From NCBI GenBank assembly GCA_038206395.1, contig JBBRAX010000003.1:1-64000 (forward strand): DNA of 64,000 nucleotides, written 5' to 3'. The notes beneath the pieces were generated by a model. It searched no databases. It had not been told where the DNA came from and was given only the letters and a program-made list of their open reading frames with translations. Within the stretch, counting starts at the first letter, position 1. Every line of letters begins with the position of its first letter. The position numbers were made by a program, and so were the translations under genes. The stretch comes from JAGSPQ01 sp038206395 (GTDB taxonomy: Bacteria > Myxococcota > Myxococcia > Myxococcales > Myxococcaceae). Of the stretch, positions 27,961 to 35,822 are shown piece by piece.

Positions 27961-28925
27961 AAGGCTTCGTCGCCACCCTCGTCATCGCGCTCGCCGGCTG
28001 CCCCGAGCAGGCGAAGGTCGGCCTCGAGCCTTCCGTCATCGCCACCGTCAACGGCGCCGTCGTCTCGCGCACCGACTTCGAACGCGAGCTCTCGCGTGAG
28101 CTGCAGGCGCTCGAAGGCAGCCCGCCCCGCACGCCCGAGCAGATCGAGCCGTACAAGCAGACGCTGCTCGAGACCCACATCGAACGCACCCTGCTCCTCC
28201 AGGCCGCCCGCGAGGCCGACATCGTCGTCTCGCCCGAAGAGGTCGACCGCCGCGTGCTCGCGCTCGCCTCCGAGTACCCCGCCGAGAGCTTCGACTCTGC
28301 GCTCGCCCAGGGCCAGACCACCCGCACCGAGCTCACCCGCACCACCCGCACCCAGCTCACCATCGAGAAGCTCTTCGCCGCGAAGGTCTACGCGCGCATG
28401 GCCGTCACCGAAGACGCGATTCGCCGCGAGTACCAGGAGAAGGCCGACGAGTTCCAGGAGCCCGAGTCCGTGCACGCGCAGCAGATTGTCGTGAAGGGCC
28501 TCGACGAAGCGAAGCGCCTGCAGTCGCAGCTCTACGCCGGCAAGAAGTTCTCTGACCTCGCGCGCCGCTACTCACTGTCGCCCGACGCCAAAGTCGGTGG
28601 TGACTTAGGCTTCGTCGCCCGCGGCGTCATGCCCTCGCAATTCGACGAGGTGCTCTTTCGTCTAGGCGTCGGGCAGGTGTCCGACGTGATTTCCACCGAC
28701 TACGGCTTCCATCTCTTCAAGGTGCTCGAGAAGAAGCCGCCCCGGAAGAAAGAGCTCATCGAAGTGCGGCCCGCCCTCGAGGCGCGGCTGCTCGCCGAGT
28801 TGAAAGAAGCCGGCCAGCGGGAATTCGTCAAAGCCCTGCGCGTCAAGGCAGACGTGAAGGTCAACGACCAGGTGCTGCTCACCGTCACCGGACGGCCAAC
28901 CAGCGTGCGACAGGTGGAACCATGA
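27957..28925 (+). CDS. Parvulin-type peptidyl-prolyl isomerase lipoprotein (second of three)
   Basis: A 322-residue paralogue of its neighbours, starting at GTG 27957 inside the previous stop. The very short signal (MKGFVATLVIALAGC) ends in a lipobox. The SurA-like N-domain (TVNGAVVSRTDFERELSREL, LLETHIERTLLLQAAREADI) is followed by a complete parvulin domain near residues 175-270: VHAQQIVVKGLDEAKRLQSQL, FSDLARRYSLSP, GGDLGFVARGVM, STDYGFHLFKVLEKK. Predicted periplasmic folding factor anchored to a membrane. The stop overlaps the next ATG (ATGA). Confidence 0.85.
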   Translation: MKGFVATLVIALAGCPEQAKVGLEPSVIATVNGAVVSRTDFERELSRELQALEGSPPRTPEQIEPYKQTLLETHIERTLLLQAAREADIVVSPEEVDRRVLALASEYPAESFDSALAQGQTTRTELTRTTRTQLTIEKLFAAKVYARMAVTEDAIRREYQEKADEFQEPESVHAQQIVVKGLDEAKRLQSQLYAGKKFSDLARRYSLSPDAKVGGDLGFVARGVMPSQFDEVLFRLGVGQVSDVISTDYGFHLFKVLEKKPPRKKELIEVRPALEARLLAELKEAGQREFVKALRVKADVKVNDQVLLTVTGRPTSVRQVEP

Positions 28926-29875
28926 AGAAGCTCCTCGCTGCAGTGCTGCTCTTTGCCGTGCCCGCGTACGCCGAGTTGGTCGACCGCGTGGCGGCCGTCG
29001 TGAACCGCGACATCGTCGCGTTGTCGGAAGTCGAAGCGCGGGCCGCCCCTGAGATGCAGAAGGTCGCCGCCGAAGGCGATGCGTCGAAGCGCGCCGAGCT
29101 GCGAAAGCAGATTCTGAAGCGCTCACTCGACGGGCTCATCGGCGAGAAGCTGATGGAGTCGCAGCTCAAGGAATTGAACGTCGAGGTCGCCGACGGCGAA
29201 ATCGAGCTCGCCATCGAAGACGTGAAGAAGCAGAACAACATCGACGGCGCGCAGTTCGAACAGCTCCTCCAGTCAGAGGGCTATTCGATGACGAGCTACA
29301 AGACCTTCATGAAGAAGCACCTCGCCCGCATGAAGCTGGTGAACCTCAAGGTGCGCAGCAAGGTGAAGGTCAGCGACGAAGACCTTCGCGCCGAGTACCA
29401 GCGCCTCGCGAAGACCGAGTCGGATGACGCCGAAGTCCACGCGCGCCACGTGCTCGTGCAGTTGACGCCCAAGGCCACCAACGAGCAGGTCGAAGCGGCC
29501 CGGGTGAAGGCCGTCGGCCTCGCCGCCGAAGCGCGCCAGCCCGGCGTCGACTTCGCCAGGCTCGCCAAGGACAAGTCAGAAGGCCCCAGCAAGGACGACG
29601 GCGGTGACCTCGGCTTCTTCCGTCGCGGCGTGATGGTGCCCGAGTTCGAGCGCGTCGCTTTCACCCTGCCCATCGGCGGAGTCTCCGACCCCATTCGCAC
29701 CAAGTTCGGCTGGCACGTCATCAAGGTCGAAGAACGCCGGGCGCTGCAGGCGAAGCCCTTCGACGAGATGAAAGACCAGCTGCGCGAGAAGCTTCTTCGC
29801 GGCCAGCTCGAGCGCTACACCGACCAGTACATCGCGGAACTGCGCGCGCAGGCGGTGGTCGAAGAAAAGCTGTGA
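28922..29875 (+). CDS. SurA-like peptidyl-prolyl isomerase (third of three)
   Basis: A 317-residue soluble periplasmic chaperone. Unlike the two upstream paralogues it has a cleavable, non-lipoprotein signal (LLAAVLLFAVPAYA). The mature start, ELVDRVAAVVNRDIVALSEVEAR, matches the SurA N-domain. One parvulin domain (about residues 180-280) has VHARHVLVQLTPKATNEQVE, FARLAKDKSEGPSKDDGGDLGFF and TKFGWHVIKVEERR. E. coli SurA has two parvulin domains; this one has a single copy. It lies directly before pdxA, recalling the surA-pdxA order of enterobacteria. Its stop overlaps the pdxA start (GTGA). Confidence 0.85.
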   Translation: MKKLLAAVLLFAVPAYAELVDRVAAVVNRDIVALSEVEARAAPEMQKVAAEGDASKRAELRKQILKRSLDGLIGEKLMESQLKELNVEVADGEIELAIEDVKKQNNIDGAQFEQLLQSEGYSMTSYKTFMKKHLARMKLVNLKVRSKVKVSDEDLRAEYQRLAKTESDDAEVHARHVLVQLTPKATNEQVEAARVKAVGLAAEARQPGVDFARLAKDKSEGPSKDDGGDLGFFRRGVMVPEFERVAFTLPIGGVSDPIRTKFGWHVIKVEERRALQAKPFDEMKDQLREKLLRGQLERYTDQYIAELRAQAVVEEKL

Positions 29876-30756
29876 AGCCCATCGTCGCCATCTCGGCCGG
29901 TTGCCCCTCGGGCATCGGGCCAGAGATTACGGTGGCGGCGCTGAAGCACCCGAAGGTCCGCCGGGCGCTGACGCCGCTGGTCTTCGGTGACGCGTCGCTG
30001 CCAGTTCCATCAGACCAGCTCGTCGCCGTCACGAACCTGAAGGCGAAAGACCGCACGCCCGGCAAGCCGACCCATGAAGGCGGCCGCGCGCAGCTCTCGT
30101 ACATCGAAGCCGCCATCGCCGTGGTGAGGGCCGGGCAGGCGCAGGCGCTGTGCACCGCTCCGGTGTCGAAGGAACAGATTACGCGCGCGGGGGTGCGCTT
30201 CATGGGCCACACCGAGCTGCTCGCTGAACGCTTCGGCTGCGAAGTGCTGATGCTCCTCGATGGGCCCCGCCTTCGCGTCGCGCTTGCGACCAACCACCTT
30301 CCGCTGGCGCAGGTGCCGGGTGCGCTCGAAGTTTCGAAGCTGGTCAAGCAGCTGCAGCTGTTGTCGAAGTCGCTGGGCGGCCCCCGCATCGCGGTGTGCG
30401 GCGTGAATCCACACGCGGGCGAAGGCGGCGAGCTCGGGCGCGAAGAGGTCGACGTCATCGGGCCTGCCATTCTTCGCGCGCGAAAGAAGGGAGTCGATTG
30501 CCACGGCCCCTTCGCCGCCGACGGGCTCTTCGCCGGCGTGGCTAAGAACTTCAAGTTCGGCGCGGTGCTCGCGATGTTCCACGACCAGGGCCTCGTCGCG
30601 GCCAAGGCGCTGGACTTCGACCTCACCGTCAACGTCACCCTCGGCCTGCCCGTCGTCCGCACGTCGCCTGACCACGGCACCGCGTACGACATCGCAGGGA
30701 AGGGAAAGGCAGACCCGGCGCCGATGATTGCCGCGCTGCTGCGAGCCGTCGCTTAG
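29872..30756 (+). CDS. pdxA: 4-hydroxythreonine-4-phosphate dehydrogenase
   Basis: A 294-residue PdxA, which oxidises 4-phosphohydroxy-threonine in pyridoxal phosphate synthesis. It starts at GTG 29872 (KPIVAISAGCPSGIGPEI). Metal and substrate blocks are intact: GHTELLAERFG, NPHAGEGGELGREE, AMFHDQGLVAAKAL and TSPDHGTAYDIAGKG, supplying the three metal-binding histidines. It is about 35 residues shorter than E. coli PdxA, mainly through a tighter N-terminal half. Coupled to the parvulin genes, it ends with a stop overlapping the convergent Kef gene stop by four bases. Confidence 0.9.
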   Translation: MKPIVAISAGCPSGIGPEITVAALKHPKVRRALTPLVFGDASLPVPSDQLVAVTNLKAKDRTPGKPTHEGGRAQLSYIEAAIAVVRAGQAQALCTAPVSKEQITRAGVRFMGHTELLAERFGCEVLMLLDGPRLRVALATNHLPLAQVPGALEVSKLVKQLQLLSKSLGGPRIAVCGVNPHAGEGGELGREEVDVIGPAILRARKKGVDCHGPFAADGLFAGVAKNFKFGAVLAMFHDQGLVAAKALDFDLTVNVTLGLPVVRTSPDHGTAYDIAGKGKADPAPMIAALLRAVA

Positions 30757-32627
30757 CTCTTCGCGCGGCGCTGAATCTCTTCGCGCAGCGAGTCGTTGTC
30801 CCAACCGGAATCGAGGCGGTGCTTCCCGGTGCCGCGAAGCTCGTCCTGCATCGTCTTCTCGGTCTGCTCGAGCACGCGCTTGGCTTCGGCGAAGAAGGCG
30901 CTCTGGTCCTTGCCGACGTGCTTGAACATCAGCTCGATGTTCGTCTCGTCGTGCTCCTTCCAGCGCTGCGCGATGCGGTGCGCCGAGTGGGCGCGGTTGC
31001 CGAGGTGCACCAGCGCCGCTTCGCTCATCTCGAGCGAGCCGCCCATCGTCTCGCGGTGGATGGCGGTGATGCCGAGCTTGCGCAGCTGGTAGTAGTGGGT
31101 GCGGTTTCGCGCGCGCGCCAGAATCGGCAGCTGCGGGAAGTTGCGGCGCACCAGCTCGGCGACTTCGATCGACTTTTCCACGTCGTCGATCGCCAGCACG
31201 AACAGCTTCGCCCGCGCGCAGCCGGCTCCCAGCAACAGGTCGAGCCGCGAGGCGTCGCCGTAATAAACCTTCTGGCCGAGGCGGCGCAGGATGTCGACCA
31301 TCGCGGGGTCGAGGTCGAGAACCGTGACCGAGTGGCCGCTGGTCCTCAGCACGCGGCCGATGACCTGGCCCACGCGGCCGAACCCGGCCATCACCACTTC
31401 GCTGTCTTCGTGGGACACGGTGTCGTGCGCGCGCGAAGGAGACTTCGCCGCCACCCTCGGCAACACGAAGCGTTCGAGGAAGATGAAGATGGCGGGCGTC
31501 GCGAGCATCGACAGCGCGACCACCGCAATCAGAGGCTTGCTGTAGGAGTCGTCGAACACGCCGTTCTGCTTGCCGAAGGAGATGAGCACGAAGGCGAACT
31601 CGCCGACCTGCGGCAGCGCCAGCGCGACCAGCCATTGCGCTGAACGATCGAGCTTGAAGCCACGGCCCAGCGCGAGCAGGACGCCGGTCTTCAGCAACAG
31701 GCTGCCCAGCAGCACCGAGGCGATCAGCAGCGGGCGGTCGGCCAGCAGCGCGAAGTCGATTTCCGCCCCGACCGAGATGAAGAAGAGGCCGAGCAGCAGG
31801 CCCTTGAACGGCTCGATGTCGCTCTCGAGCTCGTGGCGGTATTCGCTGTCGGCGAGCACGACGCCTGCGAGGAAGGTGCCCAGCGCCGGCGAGAGGCCGA
31901 CCAGCCCCATCAGCCACGCGATGCCGACGACGAGCAGCAGCGCGAAGGCGGTGAACGTCTCACGAAGCTTGGTCTCGGCGAGCAGGCGGAACAGCGGCCG
32001 GACGACGGTGCGGCCAGCGAGGATGATCAGGCCGACGGCGCCGATGATCAACAGGCCCTGCAGCCAGCCCGGGCGGCCGGTCGGCTGTGTCTCCGCCGCC
32101 ACCGTCGGAGCGAGCGTCGCGAGCAGCGGGAAGATGGCGAGAATCGGGATGACCGCGAGGTCCTGGAACAGCAGCACTGAGAAAGACGCCTGGCCGCCCG
32201 CCGTCTTCAGCAAGCCCTTCTCGGCGAGGCTCTGCAGCACGATGGCGGTCGACGACATCGCCAGAATCATTCCGACAGCGATCGCAATCTTCCACGGCAC
32301 ACCGCACGCAAAGGCGACGCCCGCCGCGACCAACGACGTGCCGACCACCTGCAGGCCGCCGAGCCCGAAGATGGGCTTCCTCAGCGACCACAAGAGCTCA
32401 GGCCGCAGCTCGAGGCCGACCAGAAAGAGCATCATCACCACGCCGAACTCGGCGAAGTGCATCACGTGCGCGCCATGGCCGACGAAGCCCAGCACGCTCG
32501 GGCCGATCAGCACCCCCGCGATGAGGTAGCCGAGCACGCTGCCCAGGCCGAGCCGCTTGGCGACGGGAACGCAGACGACCGCCGCCGCCAGGTAGATGAG
32601 CGCTTGAAAGAGAATGCTGTCACTCAT
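30753..32627 (-). CDS. Kef-type K+/H+ antiporter (CPA2 family) with TrkA-N domain
   Basis: A 624-residue protein. Residues 5-385 form a CPA2 antiporter of about 12 helices with LGYLIAGVLIGPSVLGF, FLVGLELRPELLW, MSSTAIVLQSL and FFISVGAEIDFALL. Residues of about 405-520 are a TrkA-N/RCK nucleotide-binding domain (VVMAGFGRVGQVIGRVL, then YGDASRLDLLLGAG). A charged tail follows (WDNDSLREEIQRRAKS). This is the KefB/KefC architecture: potassium efflux gated by glutathione or its adducts. The start ATG 32627 overlaps the stop of the flavodoxin-fold partner gene, so the pair is translationally coupled. KefB and KefC cannot be told apart from sequence alone. Confidence 0.85.
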   Translation of the reverse strand: MSDSILFQALIYLAAAVVCVPVAKRLGLGSVLGYLIAGVLIGPSVLGFVGHGAHVMHFAEFGVVMMLFLVGLELRPELLWSLRKPIFGLGGLQVVGTSLVAAGVAFACGVPWKIAIAVGMILAMSSTAIVLQSLAEKGLLKTAGGQASFSVLLFQDLAVIPILAIFPLLATLAPTVAAETQPTGRPGWLQGLLIIGAVGLIILAGRTVVRPLFRLLAETKLRETFTAFALLLVVGIAWLMGLVGLSPALGTFLAGVVLADSEYRHELESDIEPFKGLLLGLFFISVGAEIDFALLADRPLLIASVLLGSLLLKTGVLLALGRGFKLDRSAQWLVALALPQVGEFAFVLISFGKQNGVFDDSYSKPLIAVVALSMLATPAIFIFLERFVLPRVAAKSPSRAHDTVSHEDSEVVMAGFGRVGQVIGRVLRTSGHSVTVLDLDPAMVDILRRLGQKVYYGDASRLDLLLGAGCARAKLFVLAIDDVEKSIEVAELVRRNFPQLPILARARNRTHYYQLRKLGITAIHRETMGGSLEMSEAALVHLGNRAHSAHRIAQRWKEHDETNIELMFKHVGKDQSAFFAEAKRVLEQTEKTMQDELRGTGKHRLDSGWDNDSLREEIQRRAKS

Positions 32628-33262
32628 GGCGAGGGCACCGCCTCGAGGCCGGGCTCTTTCAAGAACCCTTCCACCGGCGCTCCGAGCTTGTCTGCCTTTG
32701 CAGCGGCGTCGAGGTCGAGGCGGTCTTCAACCAGCGCGGTGAGCAACGTGCGGTACGCATCTGCGTGGTGGGTGAAACCCTCGGGGTCGTCGTACTGCAG
32801 CGCCGAGTGAATCGTGAAAGGCGCGAGGAACTTCATCTTGCAGAGGTTCGCCGTCTGTTCCCACGGCGCGAGGAACTGGCGCACCGAGAAGTTGTTGAAG
32901 CCTTTGTTCGAGTACGCCTGCTCGGGGCCGCCCGTCGTCATCGCGTTCAGGGTGATTTTCCCCGCGAGGTGGTTGCCGTTCGCGCCGTACGCCCAGCCGT
33001 GCTCGAGCACGATGTCCTGCCACTCCTTCAGCAGCGCCGGCGTCGAGTACCAGTAGAACGGATGCTGAAAGACGATGACGTCGTGCTCCAGCAGCAGCTT
33101 CTGTTCCTTCTTCGCGCTGATGTTGAAAGACGGGTACGCCTCGTAGAGGTCGTGCACCGTGACGCCTGTGACTTCGCGCGCCACCTGGACGAGGTGACGG
33201 TTGACGCGTGACCGCTCGAGGGCGGGGTGCGCAAACACAACCAGGACGCGTCGCTGAGCCAA
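32624..33262 (-). CDS. KefF/KefG-like flavodoxin-fold NAD(P)H oxidoreductase
   Basis: A 212-residue NQO1/MdaB-type protein with RRVLVVFAHPALERSRVNRHL (FMN phosphate loop region), VTVHDLYEAYPSFNI, DVIVFQHPFYWYSTPALLKEWQDIVLE and GKITLNAMTTGGPEQAY, all diagnostic of the family that contains KefF and KefG. These are regulatory subunits of Kef channels with quinone reductase activity. The start is set at TTG 33262, since no ATG or GTG precedes the beta strand; the extension upstream lacks family resemblance. Its stop overlaps the antiporter ATG. Confidence 0.82.
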   Translation of the reverse strand: MAQRRVLVVFAHPALERSRVNRHLVQVAREVTGVTVHDLYEAYPSFNISAKKEQKLLLEHDVIVFQHPFYWYSTPALLKEWQDIVLEHGWAYGANGNHLAGKITLNAMTTGGPEQAYSNKGFNNFSVRQFLAPWEQTANLCKMKFLAPFTIHSALQYDDPEGFTHHADAYRTLLTALVEDRLDLDAAAKADKLGAPVEGFLKEPGLEAVPSP

Positions 33263-33311
33263 GGCGCCGTGTTTAGCGGGGCCACCCGGGTTCCGCCACC
33301 TGCCCGAATGG

Positions 33312-35219
33312 CTAGCCGCGACGGCGTAGAACGCGGACCAGGGCGAGCAGCCCGAGCAGGGAAGCAGTGCCACCCGCTGAACAACCGCACGGCTTCGGCT
33401 CCATCGGCAACGGCAGCGGCGGCAGCGAACCCCCGTCGGGAAGCGTCATCGTGCCGGCGTCTTCCGGCTGGGGGAGCCCCGCGTCGGAAGTGACGACCAT
33501 GCCCGCGTCCGCTGTGCCGGCATCCATCGCCACCATCATTCCCCCGTCGATGAACGCCGGCGTCGTCACCGACGCGCGCATGCCGAGCGAGTGGTTCCAG
33601 AAGGTGCCCGAGCCCGTCGTCTGCCGCACGACGGCCACCGCGCGGTACTCGAGCATCGCCATCGGAGCAGCCGTGAGGTCGAGGTACGTCGTCGCGGCAA
33701 TCGGCACCACGGTCACGCGCACTTCGGGGGAAGCCGAGCCAGCGATGCGGCGGAAGACGTGGTGGCCGATGACGTCAGGGCCGGTCGCCTGCGACCACAT
33801 CGTGCGCACGCCCTGCCCTTCGACCACCGCGGTGAGGCCGCTGACACGCGGCGGGTAGAAGAGCCGCAGCGTCGGGTCGCCCAGCAACGCCTGGTGAATG
33901 CTGCGCCCGCTGGAGTCGTACACGAAGCTGCCCTGCCCGATGATGCCGCGGTTGAACGCGTCGCCGAAGGTCTCGAGGGCGGCGAGAGAATGGAGGTTCG
34001 ACGCCGGCCGCGCGAACCACGTCGACGCGAGCACTGGCCCCTTCGTGGCGAGCGCCGCGCGGAGGAAGTTGTTCGAGTAGTTCCAGTCACCGAAGTACGA
34101 GCCGAAGAGCCCGACGAAGATGGCGTTCGGCGAGCCATTGACGAAGTCGGTGGTGCTGCCAACGCCGCCCGCGCCCGTCGAGGTGCCACCACCGCAGCCA
34201 AAAGCGAGCAGGTAGCCGCCGTCGGGCGAGTTGAGCGTGGTGAAGAAGTCCAGCGCGTCAGGCGGTCGCCCGGTGATGGCGGTGCCGTCGCGAAAGGCGA
34301 CGCGCGAAAAGGCCTCGCCGCCGAAGTAACCGAAGTTGTCGTCGACGAGCACGCGTGAGGGCAGCCGGGTCTGGCCGGTGCGGAACGCGTGCGCTTTGTC
34401 CAGGTACCGTTCAATCAACACGATTCCCGCGTCCGCACCGAACGCCGGCAGCCCTTCGAAGTCCGCGCGGCCGACCTGCGTCTCGGGGTTCGTCGCCAGG
34501 AAGCTCGGGTCGAACTTGCCGTCGCCCGCGTCGTTGAAGAACGGGCCGACCCCCACCGCCTGGGTGTCTGTCCACTGGCCGCCATCGAGGTCCGCGTAAT
34601 AGAGGTCGGCCGGCCAGGCGCCGCGATGGTCGGGGTGTCCGTCGGGGTTGATGTTTCCCGAGAACGCGCGCGGCACTCTTCCCAGCAGGAACACCGACCG
34701 CAGCCGCGCGCCATGCGTGGCGTACGCCGCCGCAATCTTTGCCTTCACCTGCGGGGGCGTCTCGCTTCCGTTCAAGGTCTCGCGCAGCACCACCCAGCCG
34801 TCGTCCCGCAGGTCGTCTTCCCACTCGATGAGCTTCGACGACACCGCGGCCGCCTGCGCTGCGTCGACGACCACCATCACCACGCCCTGGTCCTCGCGAA
34901 ACGGCGCCTCGACGCCGGCCATCACCCAGCCGTTGCCTCCGCGCTGAACGTGAAACTCGGCCGGCACCGTCAGGGGCCCGGCCACGAACCAGCTGGTCAG
35001 CCCCGCGTCCTGGTTGCTCGCCACCACGCTGAATGAAGCAGCGCCCACATCGCGTCGGCGCAGCGTCACGCTCGCTGGCGCACCCGTGCGCGCCTGCCAT
35101 TGAATCAACACCCCGCCATCGGTGGGGGTCGCCGTCAATTGGGGATCCAGATCCGCCACCGTCTGGGAATAAGCGGCGATTCCGAGCAGCAGGGTCCCTG
35201 CGACGAGCGAATTCCGCAT
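33312..35219 (-). CDS. Large secreted protein, C25-peptidase-like, with MYXO-CTERM anchor
   Basis: A 635-residue protein from ATG 35219 (signal LVAGTLLLGIAAYSQ). An N-terminal fibronectin-like strand set (GGVLIQWQARTGAPASVTLR) precedes a central domain with FLLGRVPRAFSGNINPDGHP, WPADLYYADLDGG, LLAFGCGGGTSTGAGG and FVGLFGSYFGDWNYSNNFLRA. This resembles the C25-like (gingipain-fold) domain of uncharacterised secreted proteins; whether the Cys near residue 330 and nearby His are catalytic is uncertain. A beta domain (VSGLTAVVEGQGVRTMW) and a Met/Asp/Ala-rich linker follow. The C-terminus is CGCSAGG, a hydrophobic helix and VLRRRG, a clear MYXO-CTERM signal. It faces rdhodanese gene 35320 across a 100-base divergent gap. 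Confidence 0.72.
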   Translation of the reverse strand: MRNSLVAGTLLLGIAAYSQTVADLDPQLTATPTDGGVLIQWQARTGAPASVTLRRRDVGAASFSVVASNQDAGLTSWFVAGPLTVPAEFHVQRGGNGWVMAGVEAPFREDQGVVMVVVDAAQAAAVSSKLIEWEDDLRDDGWVVLRETLNGSETPPQVKAKIAAAYATHGARLRSVFLLGRVPRAFSGNINPDGHPDHRGAWPADLYYADLDGGQWTDTQAVGVGPFFNDAGDGKFDPSFLATNPETQVGRADFEGLPAFGADAGIVLIERYLDKAHAFRTGQTRLPSRVLVDDNFGYFGGEAFSRVAFRDGTAITGRPPDALDFFTTLNSPDGGYLLAFGCGGGTSTGAGGVGSTTDFVNGSPNAIFVGLFGSYFGDWNYSNNFLRAALATKGPVLASTWFARPASNLHSLAALETFGDAFNRGIIGQGSFVYDSSGRSIHQALLGDPTLRLFYPPRVSGLTAVVEGQGVRTMWSQATGPDVIGHHVFRRIAGSASPEVRVTVVPIAATTYLDLTAAPMAMLEYRAVAVVRQTTGSGTFWNHSLGMRASVTTPAFIDGGMMVAMDAGTADAGMVVTSDAGLPQPEDAGTMTLPDGGSLPPLPLPMEPKPCGCSAGGTASLLGLLALVRVLRRRG

Positions 35220-35319
35220 GAAATGAAACTTATGTCGGTTTCGTCCCACTTCGGGTTGCAGCGCCGGGCCGGGCGGTGCATTTTCTCTGTCCTCAAACCC
35301 ATCTTTGGAGTCTTGAACA

Positions 35320-35748
35320 ATGAACTTGAAAGCCCTTGCCCTTGCCGTCGCTTTTGCCGCCCCCGTCGCCGCTTTCGCTTGCGAAGGTGAAGGCCACTCG
35401 GCGGAAGCCGCTCCGAAGAAGGTCACGGTTCCCGAGCTCGCGAAGCTGACCTCGGCCAAGCAGGCCACCGTGCTCGACGCGAATGACAACACGTTCCGCG
35501 CGAAGAACGGCATCATCCCCGGCGCCATCCTGCTCACCTCGTCGTCCGAGTTCGCGCTCTCCGAGCTGCCGAAGGCGAAGGACACCAAGGTCGTCTTCTA
35601 CTGCGCCAGCGAGAAGTGCGGCGCGTCGCACGGTGCGGCCCAGAAGGCGCTCCAGGCCGGCTACACCGACGTGTCGGTGCTCCCCGAAGGCCTCGCGGGC
35701 TGGAAGAAGGCCGGCCAGAAGACGGCGTCGTTCAAGCCGAACAGCTGA
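35320..35748 (+). CDS. Periplasmic rhodanese-like protein
   Basis: A 142-residue exported protein with signal peptide LKALALAVAFAAPVAAFA and a Cys at the mature start (CEGEGHSAEAAPKK). The rhodanese fold is visible: VTVPELAKLTSAKQATVLDAN, AKNGIIPGAILLTS, VVFYCASEKCGASHGAAQKAL, VSVLPEGLAGWKKAG. The active-site loop begins with the expected Cys in VFYCASEKC but lacks the usual basic CxxGxR loop and has a second Cys five residues on. This is a known variation in small periplasmic members. It may act in thiol or sulfur transfer rather than classical thiosulfate sulfurtransfer. TTGGAG lies about 13 bases upstream of the ATG. Confidence 0.8.
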   Translation: MNLKALALAVAFAAPVAAFACEGEGHSAEAAPKKVTVPELAKLTSAKQATVLDANDNTFRAKNGIIPGAILLTSSSEFALSELPKAKDTKVVFYCASEKCGASHGAAQKALQAGYTDVSVLPEGLAGWKKAGQKTASFKPNS

Positions 35749-35774
35749 TTCGCTGCGAAGTCGCAGTAGCGTGC

Positions 35775-35811
35775 GGGGGCGGCTCGAAAGGGTCGTCCCC
35801 GTTTCGTTTTC
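35775..35811 (+). terminator. Probable Rho-independent terminator after rhodanese gene
   Basis: A stem formed by GGGGCGGCTC and GGTCGTCCCC around a GAAAG loop (about ten pairs with wobbles and one bulge) is followed by GTTTCGTTTTC. It ends just before the AAA ATPase start at 35823. Confidence 0.55.
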
Positions 35812-35822
35812 AAAGTGACGCG

